From assembly GCF_014697075.1 (NCBI RefSeq), contig NZ_JACJRE010000005.1:124001-188000 (forward strand): 64,000 nt of DNA, read 5' to 3'. The notes beneath the pieces were generated by a model. The model saw nothing but the letters and a program-made list of their open reading frames with translations. It had not been told where the DNA came from and made no database searches. Origin of the DNA: Tolypothrix sp. FACHB-123. GTDB lineage: Bacteria > Cyanobacteriota > Cyanobacteriia > Cyanobacteriales > Nostocaceae. Positions 18,561 through 27,274 of this stretch are shown here, one piece after another (the stretch's first letter is position 1; each line of letters opens with the position of its first letter). The position numbers were made by a program, and so were the translations under genes.

Positions 18561-18923
18561 CTAGACGCCAAATGACTTTCCGCAACCACAAGTTTGGTTG
18601 GCGTTGGGGTTAGTAAATTGGAAGCCACCGCCAATCATGGCATCGCTGTAATCTAGCATTAAGCCATAGAGGTATAATAGGCTTTTGCGATCGCAAACAA
18701 TTTTGAAGCCATCGTAGTCAAAAATATCGTCGTGCTCGGTAATCTTGCTGCTGTCTTCAAAATCCATCATGTAAGACATCCCAGAGCAGCCGCCTTGTCT
18801 GACGCCAACGCGCAAGCATAAATCTTGATCTTGCTTGTCGCGAAGGGATTTTACCTGGCGTAATGCGGCTTCGCTAAGCTGAATTCCGCGCTGTTGTGGC
18901 TGAGTTGCTTGTGCTTGTGTCAT
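18561..18923 (-). CDS. A-type iron-sulfur carrier (IscA/SufA family)
   Basis: About 120 residues. It ends with [12 protein letters not shown] and has the upstream [14 protein letters not shown], giving the three cysteines (C-S-G and C-G-C) that hold an Fe-S cluster or iron. A-type carriers pass clusters from the SUF scaffold to apo-proteins such as photosystem I components. Closely similar proteins are common in cyanobacteria, and I cannot separate IscA from SufA by eye. ATG 18923 is preferred over TTG 18935, because the AAGGAG site ends directly at the TTG and leaves proper spacing only for the ATG. Confidence 0.92.
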   Translation of the reverse strand: MTQAQATQPQQRGIQLSEAALRQVKSLRDKQDQDLCLRVGVRQGGCSGMSYMMDFEDSSKITEHDDIFDYDGFKIVCDRKSLLYLYGLMLDYSDAMIGGGFQFTNPNANQTCGCGKSFGV

Positions 18924-19230
18924 CTGCTGTTTCAACTCCTTAAGAGGTCTAACCAGTACCCTGGGGTTGTATTGTATGTTTTTGTATCCATTCTAGCGAC
19001 ATTGATGTCTCTGATTGGCAAATTGTAACGACTCCGTTAAAAGCGGCTAAATATTTTTATTCTAGAATTGAGAGATTCGGTGCGTTTAAAGATTCGCTAT
19101 TTTGGGATATTCAGCCTTGTGGCAGGAAAAATCGCAACCAATCTTCAGGCTTAGCTCTCGAAAACGTCATCCGAGGCTAGCCGTTCCCAAAAATTGACGA
19201 GGTTATTGCTTCTTTTAATTAATTTACTCT
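18924..19230. other. Divergent promoter region
   Basis: About 300 bp between the Fe-S carrier gene (minus) and the DUF6930 gene (plus). It must hold both promoters. I see no strong repeat or RNA structure. Confidence 0.4.
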
Positions 19231-20868
19231 ATGACCAGTTTTAATCGCTCTACCAGTCGTCGGTTGAAGAAATTATCCCAAATTCCTTCTGTATGGGAGG
19301 GCGATCGCCGTCCGTTGTCATCATCGCAAACCCAGTCTACAGATGGAGAGTCCAAGGGGGACTGCATTCTGTGGGTGGATGGCTCTCAAGGTATTGTCAG
19401 AGGAATGGACGTAGTCGCACCCGATACTGGCCCGGAAGCAGTGGTTCGCACTCTCATGCGCGCAATGGAGCATCCTCATAGTCCAGCAAAACCGGCTCGA
19501 CCGCAAAGAATTGTCGTGCGCGATCGCGAGATTCAATTTTATCTGCGCGGTGTGTTGCAAGACCTGGATATTGCTATTGACTACGCACCAGAATTACCTT
19601 TAATTGACGAGCTGTTTCGCTCTTTTGGGGAAATCCTCGACAGTCAAATCCCCGATTTACCACCACAATATGCACAAGCCTTGCAAGAGAAGGCTTTCGC
19701 CATTTGGCAAGCCTCTCCTTGGGAGTTTTTAGAAGAACAACAAATATTATCTATAGAGATTAATAAATGGGATGTCGGTAAACTCTACGCTTCAGTTATG
19801 GGAATGCTGGGGATGGAGTATGGAATTTTGTTGTATCGTTCCGAAGAATCCCTCAAGCAGTTTCGCGCCGCTGTGTTACAAGATGAAGATTCACAAGGGC
19901 GTTTAGAAGAAGCATTCCTCAAGCAAGATTGCTTATTTCTCACCTTTGAACGGAGTGATGACACAGATGAATTTGAGGATGAGGATGACGATTTAGCAGA
20001 TTTGCCATTATCGGAAATTGACCCGACCTTTGGCAATATCCATCCTCTAGAAGGACTGCGATCGGTTTTATATGACGAAGAAGCATTGGTAATGTTTGTG
20101 GCTTTAGAAAGTCTCAGCCGCTTTATCCGGGATCATCGTCGCCAAATGTATGCAGACTCCTTCCCCAGCCTCAACCATCGCTATCGCATTACTCTTCCTC
20201 AGTCCCATGAAGCCACTAAAACTGTATCTGTAACTGTCTCGACTATGCCAGAGTTGGCAGCAGAATTAGAAGAAATGGCTGGCTTAGATGAAGATGAAGA
20301 CATGGGCGAAGCTTCCTCGATGTTCCGTTCGTTGCGAGATGATTTGATCCCCGAAGATTCATTCCTCAGCTTGGGAGTAGTCTCTTGGGAAATGCTGGCG
20401 TATTTGCGCGAAGGCGTTAGCTATCATCCTGTGGGTGAAATTCCCCAAGTAGGTGATGGTTTGCCTGTCATTTTAATTCAAACTTCCCGACCCAGAGCTA
20501 AGACGGTAATTGAAAATGTAGAGGCCGCTGGTGGATTGAAAGCAATTTGCTTTAATCCTGGAGCCGATCCCTTTGATGGCAATAACTATGATTTAGGATT
20601 ATTGCAAACTCACAATGATGAGTTGTTCCTGTTTGGGGAATTTTTAGATGACGATCCCGTACATGTAGAAGCTAGGAAAAAATGGAATCAACGGTGTAAG
20701 AATACCAAAGGCTACTGTGGCTTAATCATTGCCAAAGGATTGACTGGTTCTTCTCGTGGTAACCCCCAATTAAGGGATATGATGGCTCTTTTTGAAGCGC
20801 GATCGCTTTCTCCCAAAGATTTAGGCATAGGGACTCTACAACTGGTTCCCCAACTTCAATTTGAATAG
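19231..20868 (+). CDS. DUF6930-type conserved cyanobacterial protein
   Basis: 545 residues, soluble and acidic. The N-terminal conserved block is ILWVDGSQGIVRGMDVVAPD, then GPEAVVRTLMRAMEHP and PQRIVVRDREIQFYLRGVLQ. A very acidic linker (DDTDEFEDEDDDLADLP, about residues 247-263) separates it from a second domain. A second acidic patch (LDEDEDMGEA) is near residue 353. The pattern fits what is annotated as DUF6930; I have no functional information. It is monocistronic. Confidence 0.65.
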   Translation: MTSFNRSTSRRLKKLSQIPSVWEGDRRPLSSSQTQSTDGESKGDCILWVDGSQGIVRGMDVVAPDTGPEAVVRTLMRAMEHPHSPAKPARPQRIVVRDREIQFYLRGVLQDLDIAIDYAPELPLIDELFRSFGEILDSQIPDLPPQYAQALQEKAFAIWQASPWEFLEEQQILSIEINKWDVGKLYASVMGMLGMEYGILLYRSEESLKQFRAAVLQDEDSQGRLEEAFLKQDCLFLTFERSDDTDEFEDEDDDLADLPLSEIDPTFGNIHPLEGLRSVLYDEEALVMFVALESLSRFIRDHRRQMYADSFPSLNHRYRITLPQSHEATKTVSVTVSTMPELAAELEEMAGLDEDEDMGEASSMFRSLRDDLIPEDSFLSLGVVSWEMLAYLREGVSYHPVGEIPQVGDGLPVILIQTSRPRAKTVIENVEAAGGLKAICFNPGADPFDGNNYDLGLLQTHNDELFLFGEFLDDDPVHVEARKKWNQRCKNTKGYCGLIIAKGLTGSSRGNPQLRDMMALFEARSLSPKDLGIGTLQLVPQLQFE

Positions 20869-21408
20869 TGGTGTCTCCCTGGAAGATTCCTAATTAATTT
20901 TATGAGCCATGAATGCACTCTTGCGGAAATCCAAGGGTGTGTTCCCTGGTGATGGTAATACCACACAATTTTAGATTTTAGATTTGAGATTTTAGATTAA
21001 AAATTGATCAAAGAAAGCTGAACAATGATGAGCGTGTAATAACATATAAATTTAGCTGAATTATTCCAAAAATTACCTTCTTATCTGCATTACATGCTAG
21101 TAATACTTACCCTATTTTATATATCTCAAAATTAAACGTATATCTGATATTTTTGCAAATTTATTATTAGCATTGATGCCTGGAAGCCTGGGAAATTCGC
21201 TTATATGCGCTTTTTGGTATTCGGCGTTACATTTATTTACAATTAGTTTTTTATCACCATCTTAAGGTGGATATATTCGCTACATTCTCGCTTAATATTC
21301 ATCCACAAGAAGTGCTTATTCTTTGTATCTACAGACAGAAAGCAATTAATTTATAAATCGTTACATTAGAAGCAAGACACAACAAAAAACAAATTGTTAG
21401 GGGAAAAC
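20869..21408. other. Leader and promoter region of the hli array
   Basis: About 540 bp of AT-rich DNA. It contains a small repeat (AGATTTTAGATTTGAGATTTTAG at about 20970-20995) and the promoter and leader of the high-light-inducible genes. No gene is supported. I could not identify a confident light-responsive element. Confidence 0.4.
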
Positions 21409-21612
21409 ATGAAAACTCGCTCCTCCAGTGATTTACCACCAGTCGCTACAGAATATAACGGCGTAGATAGAAATGCTTTTCTGTTTGGTTGGACACCGCA
21501 AGCAGAAATCTGGAACGGTCGCCTTGCAGCTATTGGTTTTCTTGCATATTTATTGTGGGATTTAGCAGGCTATAGCGTACTGCGCGATGTACTGCACCTA
21601 ATTGGTTATTAA
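21409..21612 (+). CDS. High-light-inducible protein (HLIP/SCP), copy 1
   Basis: 67 residues. A single chlorophyll-binding helix carries the CAB-type motif EIWNGRLAAIGFLAYLLWD, preceded by NAFLFGWTPQA. HLIPs bind chlorophyll and carotenoid, dissipate energy and protect photosystem II assembly intermediates in the thylakoid under high light. ATG 21409 has a GGGGAA ribosome-binding site just upstream; an in-frame TTG lies at 21394. This copy differs from copy 2 only at residues 2 (Lys/Glu) and 8 (Asp/Asn), but by more silent changes. Confidence 0.95.
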   Translation: MKTRSSSDLPPVATEYNGVDRNAFLFGWTPQAEIWNGRLAAIGFLAYLLWDLAGYSVLRDVLHLIGY

Positions 21613-21656
21613 GAATTAAATAATCAAAAACCTGCTCAATTATTGGAAATAAAAAG

Positions 21657-21860
21657 ATGGAAACTCGTTCTTCTTCTAATTTACCACCGGTCGCTACAGA
21701 ATATAACGGCGTAGATAGAAATGCTTTTCTGTTTGGCTGGACACCACAAGCAGAAATCTGGAATGGTCGCTTAGCAGCGATTGGCTTTTTGGCTTATCTA
21801 CTGTGGGATTTAGCAGGATATAGCGTACTGCGCGATGTACTGCACCTTATTGGTTATTAA
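21657..21860 (+). CDS. High-light-inducible protein (HLIP/SCP), copy 2
   Basis: 67 residues, near-identical to copies 1 and 3, with the same EIWNGRLAAIGF chlorophyll-binding motif. It lies 44 bp after copy 1. The spacer (AATAATCAAAAACCTGC, then a GGA/GGAA ribosome-binding site) is itself repeated between copies 2 and 3, so the repeating unit is gene plus leader, about 250-260 bp. Codon choices in the core are identical to copy 3 over long stretches and differ from copy 1, which suggests that 2 and 3 arose most recently. Confidence 0.95.
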   Translation: METRSSSNLPPVATEYNGVDRNAFLFGWTPQAEIWNGRLAAIGFLAYLLWDLAGYSVLRDVLHLIGY

Positions 21861-21916
21861 GGATTAAATAATCAAAAACCTGCGCAATTACTTGTTCAAT
21901 TATTGGAGATAAAAAA

Positions 21917-22120
21917 ATGGAAACTCGTCCTTCTACTGATTTACCACCAGTTGCTACAGAATATAACGGTGTAGATAGAAATGCTTTTCTGTTTGGCTGG
22001 ACACCACAAGCAGAAATCTGGAATGGTCGCTTAGCAGCGATTGGCTTTTTGGCTTATTTATTGTGGGATTTAGCAGGATATAGCGTACTGCGCGATGTAC
22101 TTCATCTGATGAGCTATTAA
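21917..22120 (+). CDS. High-light-inducible protein (HLIP/SCP), copy 3
   Basis: 67 residues, differing from copy 2 at residues 5, 7 and 8 and at the C-terminus (HLMSY instead of HLIGY). The chlorophyll-binding motif is intact. It is the last gene of the array and is followed after 41 bp by a hairpin terminator. The three genes are probably transcribed together. Confidence 0.95.
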   Translation: METRPSTDLPPVATEYNGVDRNAFLFGWTPQAEIWNGRLAAIGFLAYLLWDLAGYSVLRDVLHLMSY

Positions 22121-22161
22121 TTGCATTTCCACTCAATCAAGCTATAGATTGTCAGCAGTTA

Positions 22162-22191
22162 GGGTGCAACATTGTTGTGCCCTAATTTTTT
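22162..22191 (+). terminator. Intrinsic terminator of the hli array
   Basis: GGGTGCAAC pairs with GTTGTGCCC (two G-U pairs) around loop ATT and is followed by TAATTTTTTG. A perfect version of this hairpin (GGGCACAAC-ATT-GTTGTGCCC) occurs at 62742-62762, so the sequence is also a dispersed element. Confidence 0.8.
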
Positions 22192-22227
22192 GCTAAATAC
22201 TGTTAATCAAAAGCTCAAATGAAACCA

Positions 22228-23349
22228 TTAAAACTGATTTTCAGGTCTTAATAAACGGAACCAGAATCGCGAACCGCCTTCAGGACGAGGTAAATAGCCT
22301 ATCTTACCACCCCAACGTTCAACTGTAATCCGGCAGAAGTAAAGTCCTAGTCCAACTCTACCTGATTTTTGCCCACCTTGGGTAAATTTTTGAAATAAAT
22401 TGTTGGCTATTTCTGGTGGTACTCCCATACCGCGATCGTCAATGGTCACGAGAATAGATGTTTCATCTGATTGTAAACCAATTTCCACTGTAGAGTCTGG
22501 CGGACTGTGGCGCAATGCATTTTCTACTAAATTTGACATTACCCGATCTAAACGGGAGCGATCGCCTACTACTCTCCAGTCTGCTGTCACAGCAATATCA
22601 CTAGCTAGTTGTAATTGTACGTGATTCAACACAAAGCTCGGACTTAACAGCTTAATTGTCTCTTGTACAGAAGCTAAAATATTCGGTGCTTGTTCTGGAT
22701 CAAGGGTAAAGGCTTCAAGCGATCGCATTTCCTCGGAAAATGCATTTAATATTTCCCTAATTAGCGTTTCTTGCTTAATTGTCTGCTGTCTGCCAATTTC
22801 TAACCTTTCTTGTCCTTTTGGTGTTAAGCTTTCAAATTCTAACAAAGCTAGACAACAATTAATACTGCTTAATTGTCCGGCTATATCATGAATAATACAA
22901 TGAATTAAAACTTCTTTTTTTTGCTTATCTTTAACTAATTGTTGATACTTTAATTGATTTTCTCGAGCTTTTTGAATAATATCTTGCTTTTCTGTATAAA
23001 CTTCGTCTAATAATTCAATTAATAAAAAGTGTCTGTTATTGAGAGAAATAGCTGAAGCTTCAAAGTGATATTCTTTCCCGGCTAAATCATTGTCAGTCCA
23101 GAATCCAGAACTGAGTTTACTGGAGCTATTATTTTGCCAAAATTCTTCAGCATCAATCAAAAAGTTTTCTAAAAAAGGAAACTGTTGTTCGGGAATTAAA
23201 ACCTCTGTACCTGATGTAACTCTGGGATGACAAAAATGCCTTAACCAATTTGGTACTTTCCCAGTCACTTTAAAAGAACCAGGATATAGTCGCTCTAACA
23301 CTAGAATATTCAGAGCGGCGAATAAGTCGTCTGTGATAGAGTCATTCAT
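22228..23349 (-). CDS. Sensor histidine kinase, last gene of the GTPase/OmpA operon
   Basis: 373 residues, no membrane segment. The N-terminal about 115 residues look like a degenerate PAS domain. A coiled coil (about 118-146) leads to a DHp helix with His154 in IIHDIAGQLSSI; the Asn and Pro usual after HD (HDLRNPL) are absent. The HATPase domain is complete: NLVENALRHSPP (N box), DDRGMGVPPE (G1), GRVGLGLYFCR (G2). As a soluble kinase it must be told its signal by a partner. The gene order suggests the GTPase and PAS-like protein upstream. No response regulator is adjacent. Confidence 0.85.
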   Translation of the reverse strand: MNDSITDDLFAALNILVLERLYPGSFKVTGKVPNWLRHFCHPRVTSGTEVLIPEQQFPFLENFLIDAEEFWQNNSSSKLSSGFWTDNDLAGKEYHFEASAISLNNRHFLLIELLDEVYTEKQDIIQKARENQLKYQQLVKDKQKKEVLIHCIIHDIAGQLSSINCCLALLEFESLTPKGQERLEIGRQQTIKQETLIREILNAFSEEMRSLEAFTLDPEQAPNILASVQETIKLLSPSFVLNHVQLQLASDIAVTADWRVVGDRSRLDRVMSNLVENALRHSPPDSTVEIGLQSDETSILVTIDDRGMGVPPEIANNLFQKFTQGGQKSGRVGLGLYFCRITVERWGGKIGYLPRPEGGSRFWFRLLRPENQF

Positions 23350-23381
23350 CAGTTTATGCCATTAAGAATTTTTTTTATTAA

Positions 23382-23783
23382 TTATTGTTGAAAAATTTTA
23401 GCTAATTTCTCTTGTAACAAGCTAAATTCATTAGCATTTTGTTGAATAAATGTGAAATCTTTCTCATTCCTAGTTGCATCTAACATTAATATCCAATCAC
23501 CTTCTGTTGAAGGAAATAGATGCACATCTGCACAAATACCATATTCAGTTTTTAATCTGGGTAAAAATAACGGAAAATCATCTAATGGCAACATACCTTC
23601 TAAAAAAAACACCCTTTCTTTAATTTTTTCTCCTACTTTCAGGTTACTAACTCCATATGCAGCTAGTTTTCCACCCCAAGCAGATAAACAGCCATCTTTA
23701 TTGACTAGAAGATAGGCTAGGGATAGTTCTTCTAAAATAAAAGTTAATAGATAAGCAATCACAGGAGTGGGAACATCTAGCAT
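23382..23783 (-). CDS. Small PAS-like protein between GTPase and kinase genes
   Basis: 133 residues. The middle (AYLLVNKDGCLSAWGGKLAAYG, about 23-44, then ICADVHLFPSTEGDWILMLDAT) has the strand order of a PAS fold, and a C-terminal helix follows (NANEFSLLQEKLAKIF). The same build (PAS-like part, then a helix) opens the neighbouring kinase. Its ATG follows the GTPase stop directly, so the two are translationally coupled. It could be a GTPase effector or a stand-alone sensory subunit of the kinase. The fold call is by eye. Confidence 0.6.
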   Translation of the reverse strand: MLDVPTPVIAYLLTFILEELSLAYLLVNKDGCLSAWGGKLAAYGVSNLKVGEKIKERVFFLEGMLPLDDFPLFLPRLKTEYGICADVHLFPSTEGDWILMLDATRNEKDFTFIQQNANEFSLLQEKLAKIFQQ

Positions 23784-24281
23784 TTATTCATCCATTATTT
23801 TCTCAGCAAGAGTTTGAAACGCTTCTGCTACACCCTGACCAGTTTTAGCACTGGTTTTCATCACAATCCAATTTTTTTGTTTAATTGCGTCGATTTCTAC
23901 CGCGTCAATCTCCCATTCATCTGTCAAATCGCATTTATTCAACATCATAATAAAAGGAACTTGACCAATAGTTTCTTCGACTCTACCTTGGAGGTTTAAG
24001 GCTTTTTCTAGAGTATTTTTCCGAGTGCCGTCTACAACTAATAAATAACCAGATGAACCCCGTAAATAAGACATGCGTACTTTTTGAAATTCATCTTCTC
24101 CATAGAGATCCCAAAGAATTAAGTTGATGATTTTATCTTGAATATTGACCGTTTTTTTATCTATTTTTACGCCCACAGTAGTATGGTAGTTTTCTGAAAA
24201 AATACTACTTACAAATCTGGATACTAAACTAGTTTTACCTGTGGCAAATGCACCTACCATACATATCTTTTTCTGGAGCAT
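23784..24281 (-). CDS. Ras/Rab-like small GTPase
   Basis: 165 residues, a bare G domain. G1 is GAFATGKTS (10-18), G2 contains TTVG (34-37), G3 is WDLYGEDE (Asp58), G4 is NKCD (115-118) and G5 is TSAKTG (143-148). The glutamine that follows DxxG in Ras and Rab (Gln61 in Ras) is Glu62 here, so intrinsic hydrolysis may be slow. There is no lipidation cysteine at the C-terminus. Prokaryotic Ras-superfamily GTPases (MglA and Rup groups) usually work with partners encoded next to them; here these are the OmpA-like membrane protein 15 bp upstream and the PAS-like protein directly downstream. Confidence 0.9.
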   Translation of the reverse strand: MLQKKICMVGAFATGKTSLVSRFVSSIFSENYHTTVGVKIDKKTVNIQDKIINLILWDLYGEDEFQKVRMSYLRGSSGYLLVVDGTRKNTLEKALNLQGRVEETIGQVPFIMMLNKCDLTDEWEIDAVEIDAIKQKNWIVMKTSAKTGQGVAEAFQTLAEKIMDE

Positions 24282-24296
24282 AAACTGATAATCACT

Positions 24297-26144
24297 TCAA
24301 CTAGAAGTGTCGGTGATGAATATTTTAAATGTGACTTTGCGGTTAGCCGCTTGTGTTGTTTCTGAGTTTGAAGATAAGTTAGAGCCTACACCCACAGCTT
24401 TAAATTTGTTGGTGTTGATTCCTTGGGAATTTAGATAAGATAATATCCTGTTAGCGCGGGCTTGACTAAGCAAATTATTGATTGGTTCGGTTCCAGTAGC
24501 ACTAGTGTGTCCTGTAATTTGCAGGCTGATATCTTTATTGAGATATTTACCAGTAGCTAATAGCTGATTAATTGTGTTCGCTAATTTAGCGAGTTTATCA
24601 GCTTCACCTGGAATTAATTCGGTTTTTGCCTCTACAAATAATAGTGTTTCTTGTTCAATTTGCTGTTTATATAACTCTAATTGCTTCAGTGCAATATCCT
24701 GAAGATTTTTATCGTTAAATTGATTGACACCGGGAATAAAGTGCCATAACTTTCGCGTTTCTAAAATCCATTGACGCGGAGCATAACCAGTAGCATGGAG
24801 AATGCCATTGTCGTCAACTTTTAATGATACTGTTTTTGGTGGTAACAGTAATTTCTCAGATCTTATATTAACTAATTTTGGATCTAATGATAGGTAAGGC
24901 TGCCATTGACCGATTACCTTTTCTGGGTTGAGATTGGCTGGCTCGATCAGGGTTTGGGGGTCTACTGCTAGAGGATCGCGCATTCCCGAAATTACATATT
25001 TACCTTGGTGTTTCTTGGTATCTAAAACAACAATTCCTGGTTGTGCTGACAGTTTTTGCGTATAGGAATGCCAACGAAATTGGTCTCTAAGGGTGAAAAA
25101 ACTCCAAATCCCTGACGCGATCGCTATTGTACCTAAAAATCCCCAGGCATAAGTATAATTTTTTTTCTGTGCAGATTTATAGCCATCGACTAAACAAGCC
25201 TCTAAATAAGGCTTGCTAGCTGCCATTGTCTCTGTATCGCCGTTAAAGGTGTTAATTTCGCTACTTAATCTTAAATGAATTTTGGCGATCGCATCTTGCA
25301 GAGTTACCCGAAATTCTTGCGCTGGTTTCCCCCGAATAATCGCGGCGATGAGGGCTTGCGGCCCTTCTTCTACCCAAATCGTCAGTTCACCAAACTGCAA
25401 ACTGTGTAATCCTTCAGCTTTGTTCACAGTAAAAGAATCTTTGACAAAATCCTGAATTGCTGTCAGCATCGCTGATACTAAATCAGGATCTTGAGTAGTA
25501 ACTCTCGGCGCTACCAAATGTTGTAGTAATAATCCAGTTTGTTTATGAATTAAAAATACTTGTTCTACTCGATAAACCAGCGTCCGCAGGAGAATAATTT
25601 CCCCAAATGATTTACCGGTTCTCCTTGCTTCTAATCTCCATCGTAAACTTTGGGGTGATAAGCTATGTTCTAAAGTTTGATTGAGAGATTGCATCATCTC
25701 TTCTAACGCAGTTGAAATTGCTTTGCGGGTAGCTGGCCCTAAAATGGGAAAAAAGGCTTCTGAAAGTATATTGTGGTCTTGCGTGACTGAAGAATGAATA
25801 GCCGTTTCAACTGTAGTTACTATAGCTTCACCCAATTGTTTATCTTGCTTTGCTCGCAAAATCACCGCTTCTGGAAGCAAGCGACTAATATCTTCTGCTT
25901 GAATTTGTGGATTATTTAATCTTTCGTAGAGTTTATTAAGTTGAGTTGGTTCAACACCCAGTAATAAACTGCGCAGTATATTTAATTCATCGTTGATTTT
26001 TTGCTGATGATTATTTGCTATTATTGATGACTGGCTTAATTCCTGATTATCTTCTGTATTCGCTGTGCTGACAGTAATTTGGCTACCATTACTTTGTAAT
26101 TTTAGGGATTCTTTACTTATGCCATTAGTGGATTTTTTATTCAT
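24297..26144 (-). CDS. Membrane-anchored BON/OmpA-domain protein with large cytoplasmic domain
   Basis: 615 residues. Residues 1-330 are soluble and hydrophilic, with a motif FGELTIWVEEGPQALIAAII near 251-270 that I associate with cytoplasmic parts of other cyanobacterial OmpA-like proteins. One membrane helix lies at about 331-351. Outside follow a BON-like segment (about 436-480) and a C-terminal OmpA domain (about 500-612) with ISLQITGHTSATG, NNLLSQARANRILSYL and NRKVTF, the peptidoglycan-binding signature. It would tie the cell wall to the cytoplasm, and could present wall or membrane state to the GTPase encoded 15 bp downstream. Confidence 0.85.
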   Translation of the reverse strand: MNKKSTNGISKESLKLQSNGSQITVSTANTEDNQELSQSSIIANNHQQKINDELNILRSLLLGVEPTQLNKLYERLNNPQIQAEDISRLLPEAVILRAKQDKQLGEAIVTTVETAIHSSVTQDHNILSEAFFPILGPATRKAISTALEEMMQSLNQTLEHSLSPQSLRWRLEARRTGKSFGEIILLRTLVYRVEQVFLIHKQTGLLLQHLVAPRVTTQDPDLVSAMLTAIQDFVKDSFTVNKAEGLHSLQFGELTIWVEEGPQALIAAIIRGKPAQEFRVTLQDAIAKIHLRLSSEINTFNGDTETMAASKPYLEACLVDGYKSAQKKNYTYAWGFLGTIAIASGIWSFFTLRDQFRWHSYTQKLSAQPGIVVLDTKKHQGKYVISGMRDPLAVDPQTLIEPANLNPEKVIGQWQPYLSLDPKLVNIRSEKLLLPPKTVSLKVDDNGILHATGYAPRQWILETRKLWHFIPGVNQFNDKNLQDIALKQLELYKQQIEQETLLFVEAKTELIPGEADKLAKLANTINQLLATGKYLNKDISLQITGHTSATGTEPINNLLSQARANRILSYLNSQGINTNKFKAVGVGSNLSSNSETTQAANRKVTFKIFITDTSS

Positions 26145-26440
26145 AATTAAAATCCTCTGATTTATACTTAATACTGAGTTTTAATATTTTTAATTTTAAA
26201 CATTTAACAGCTATAATATCTGCCATAAATTAATAAGATTGAGTAGAGTTTAAAGCTCTGTTATCGATGTCTGTTTTTATAAATCGCAGAGACGCAGAGA
26301 GAAGAAAGAAATTGCTAAACTAAATCGGTTTTAGCATTAAGTGATTTCAATCTTTGAATTAATAATTTGAAAATGTAATCTTAATAGTAAAAATTTTATT
26401 TAGTAAGGTGAGAGTAAAATCCTCTCACTCCTTACTTTTA

Positions 26441-27049
26441 TCATGATTTCACATCAGCATTCAGCCTAATAGCTAGTTCGCTAAACAAAGAAGCTAGCTG
26501 AGAACGATCGGTTTTTTCTCGCCTCAATTCTTGAGATTCTCGTTCTAGTAACGCTATAATCTCTTCATATTTTTGCCGAATATCATCTTGAAGGCTATTA
26601 GATTGGTTCAGGAGATGTTCGCGGAGTTCCCTTTGACTGTTAGTCGTCTGTTCATCAAATTGGGCAATCTTTTTTTCTAGAGAAATAGAGAGATTTCTAT
26701 GATCCTCCGCCAGTGCTTTCACACCTGCATCTCTTTCTAATTGCTCATTTTTCAAGCGTTCTGTTAAGGAATCAACTTCTTTTTTAATATAAGTTTCTAA
26801 GTAATCTAAACGTTTCTTTGTTTCATCTCGCAGGTTAGTTAATTCCTTAGCTAGACGTTCTTCTAACCTTCCAAACCGTTTTTCTACCTCCCGGACTTGG
26901 TTACCAAAAAGAATATCTCTGACTCTATCTAAACTGTTAATTTCGCTAAGATTTGTACCATTAAATTGCGATTTGTTGATATCAGATGCCGAAACCCCTT
27001 GACCTGGCTCTCTCAAATTATTATTGATGTATTCTTCAGGCGGATTCAT
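26441..27049 (-). CDS. Coiled-coil protein, first gene of the GTPase/OmpA operon
   Basis: 202 residues from ATG 27049 (AAAGGATTAAACCC ahead of it supplies the ribosome-binding site; the frame is open to 27115). The centre (about 50-175) is uninterrupted charged coiled coil (VREVEKRFGRLEERLAKEL, then LEKKIAQFDEQTTNSQRELR). No membrane segment. About 296 bp separate it from the OmpA-like gene, so it may have its own transcript end. A scaffold or adaptor role is inference only. Confidence 0.7.
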   Translation of the reverse strand: MNPPEEYINNNLREPGQGVSASDINKSQFNGTNLSEINSLDRVRDILFGNQVREVEKRFGRLEERLAKELTNLRDETKKRLDYLETYIKKEVDSLTERLKNEQLERDAGVKALAEDHRNLSISLEKKIAQFDEQTTNSQRELREHLLNQSNSLQDDIRQKYEEIIALLERESQELRREKTDRSQLASLFSELAIRLNADVKS

Positions 27050-27274
27050 GGGTTTAATCCTTTTCAGGGTGTAATTATTTGTACTTATAGTTGTTTTACC
27101 AGATTTAGAGAGCAAAAATCTCTCCGTAAGGTAGAATCATTGAATACAACAAATAGATCCATCCCCCTAAAGATGGAAATTTATCTGTATACAGATTGAC
27201 TTTGCTAAATATTAAGTAATAATTAAAAAACTTCTTCGTGGAATTAGGTTTTGATAAAGTCCGCAGCTAAATAC

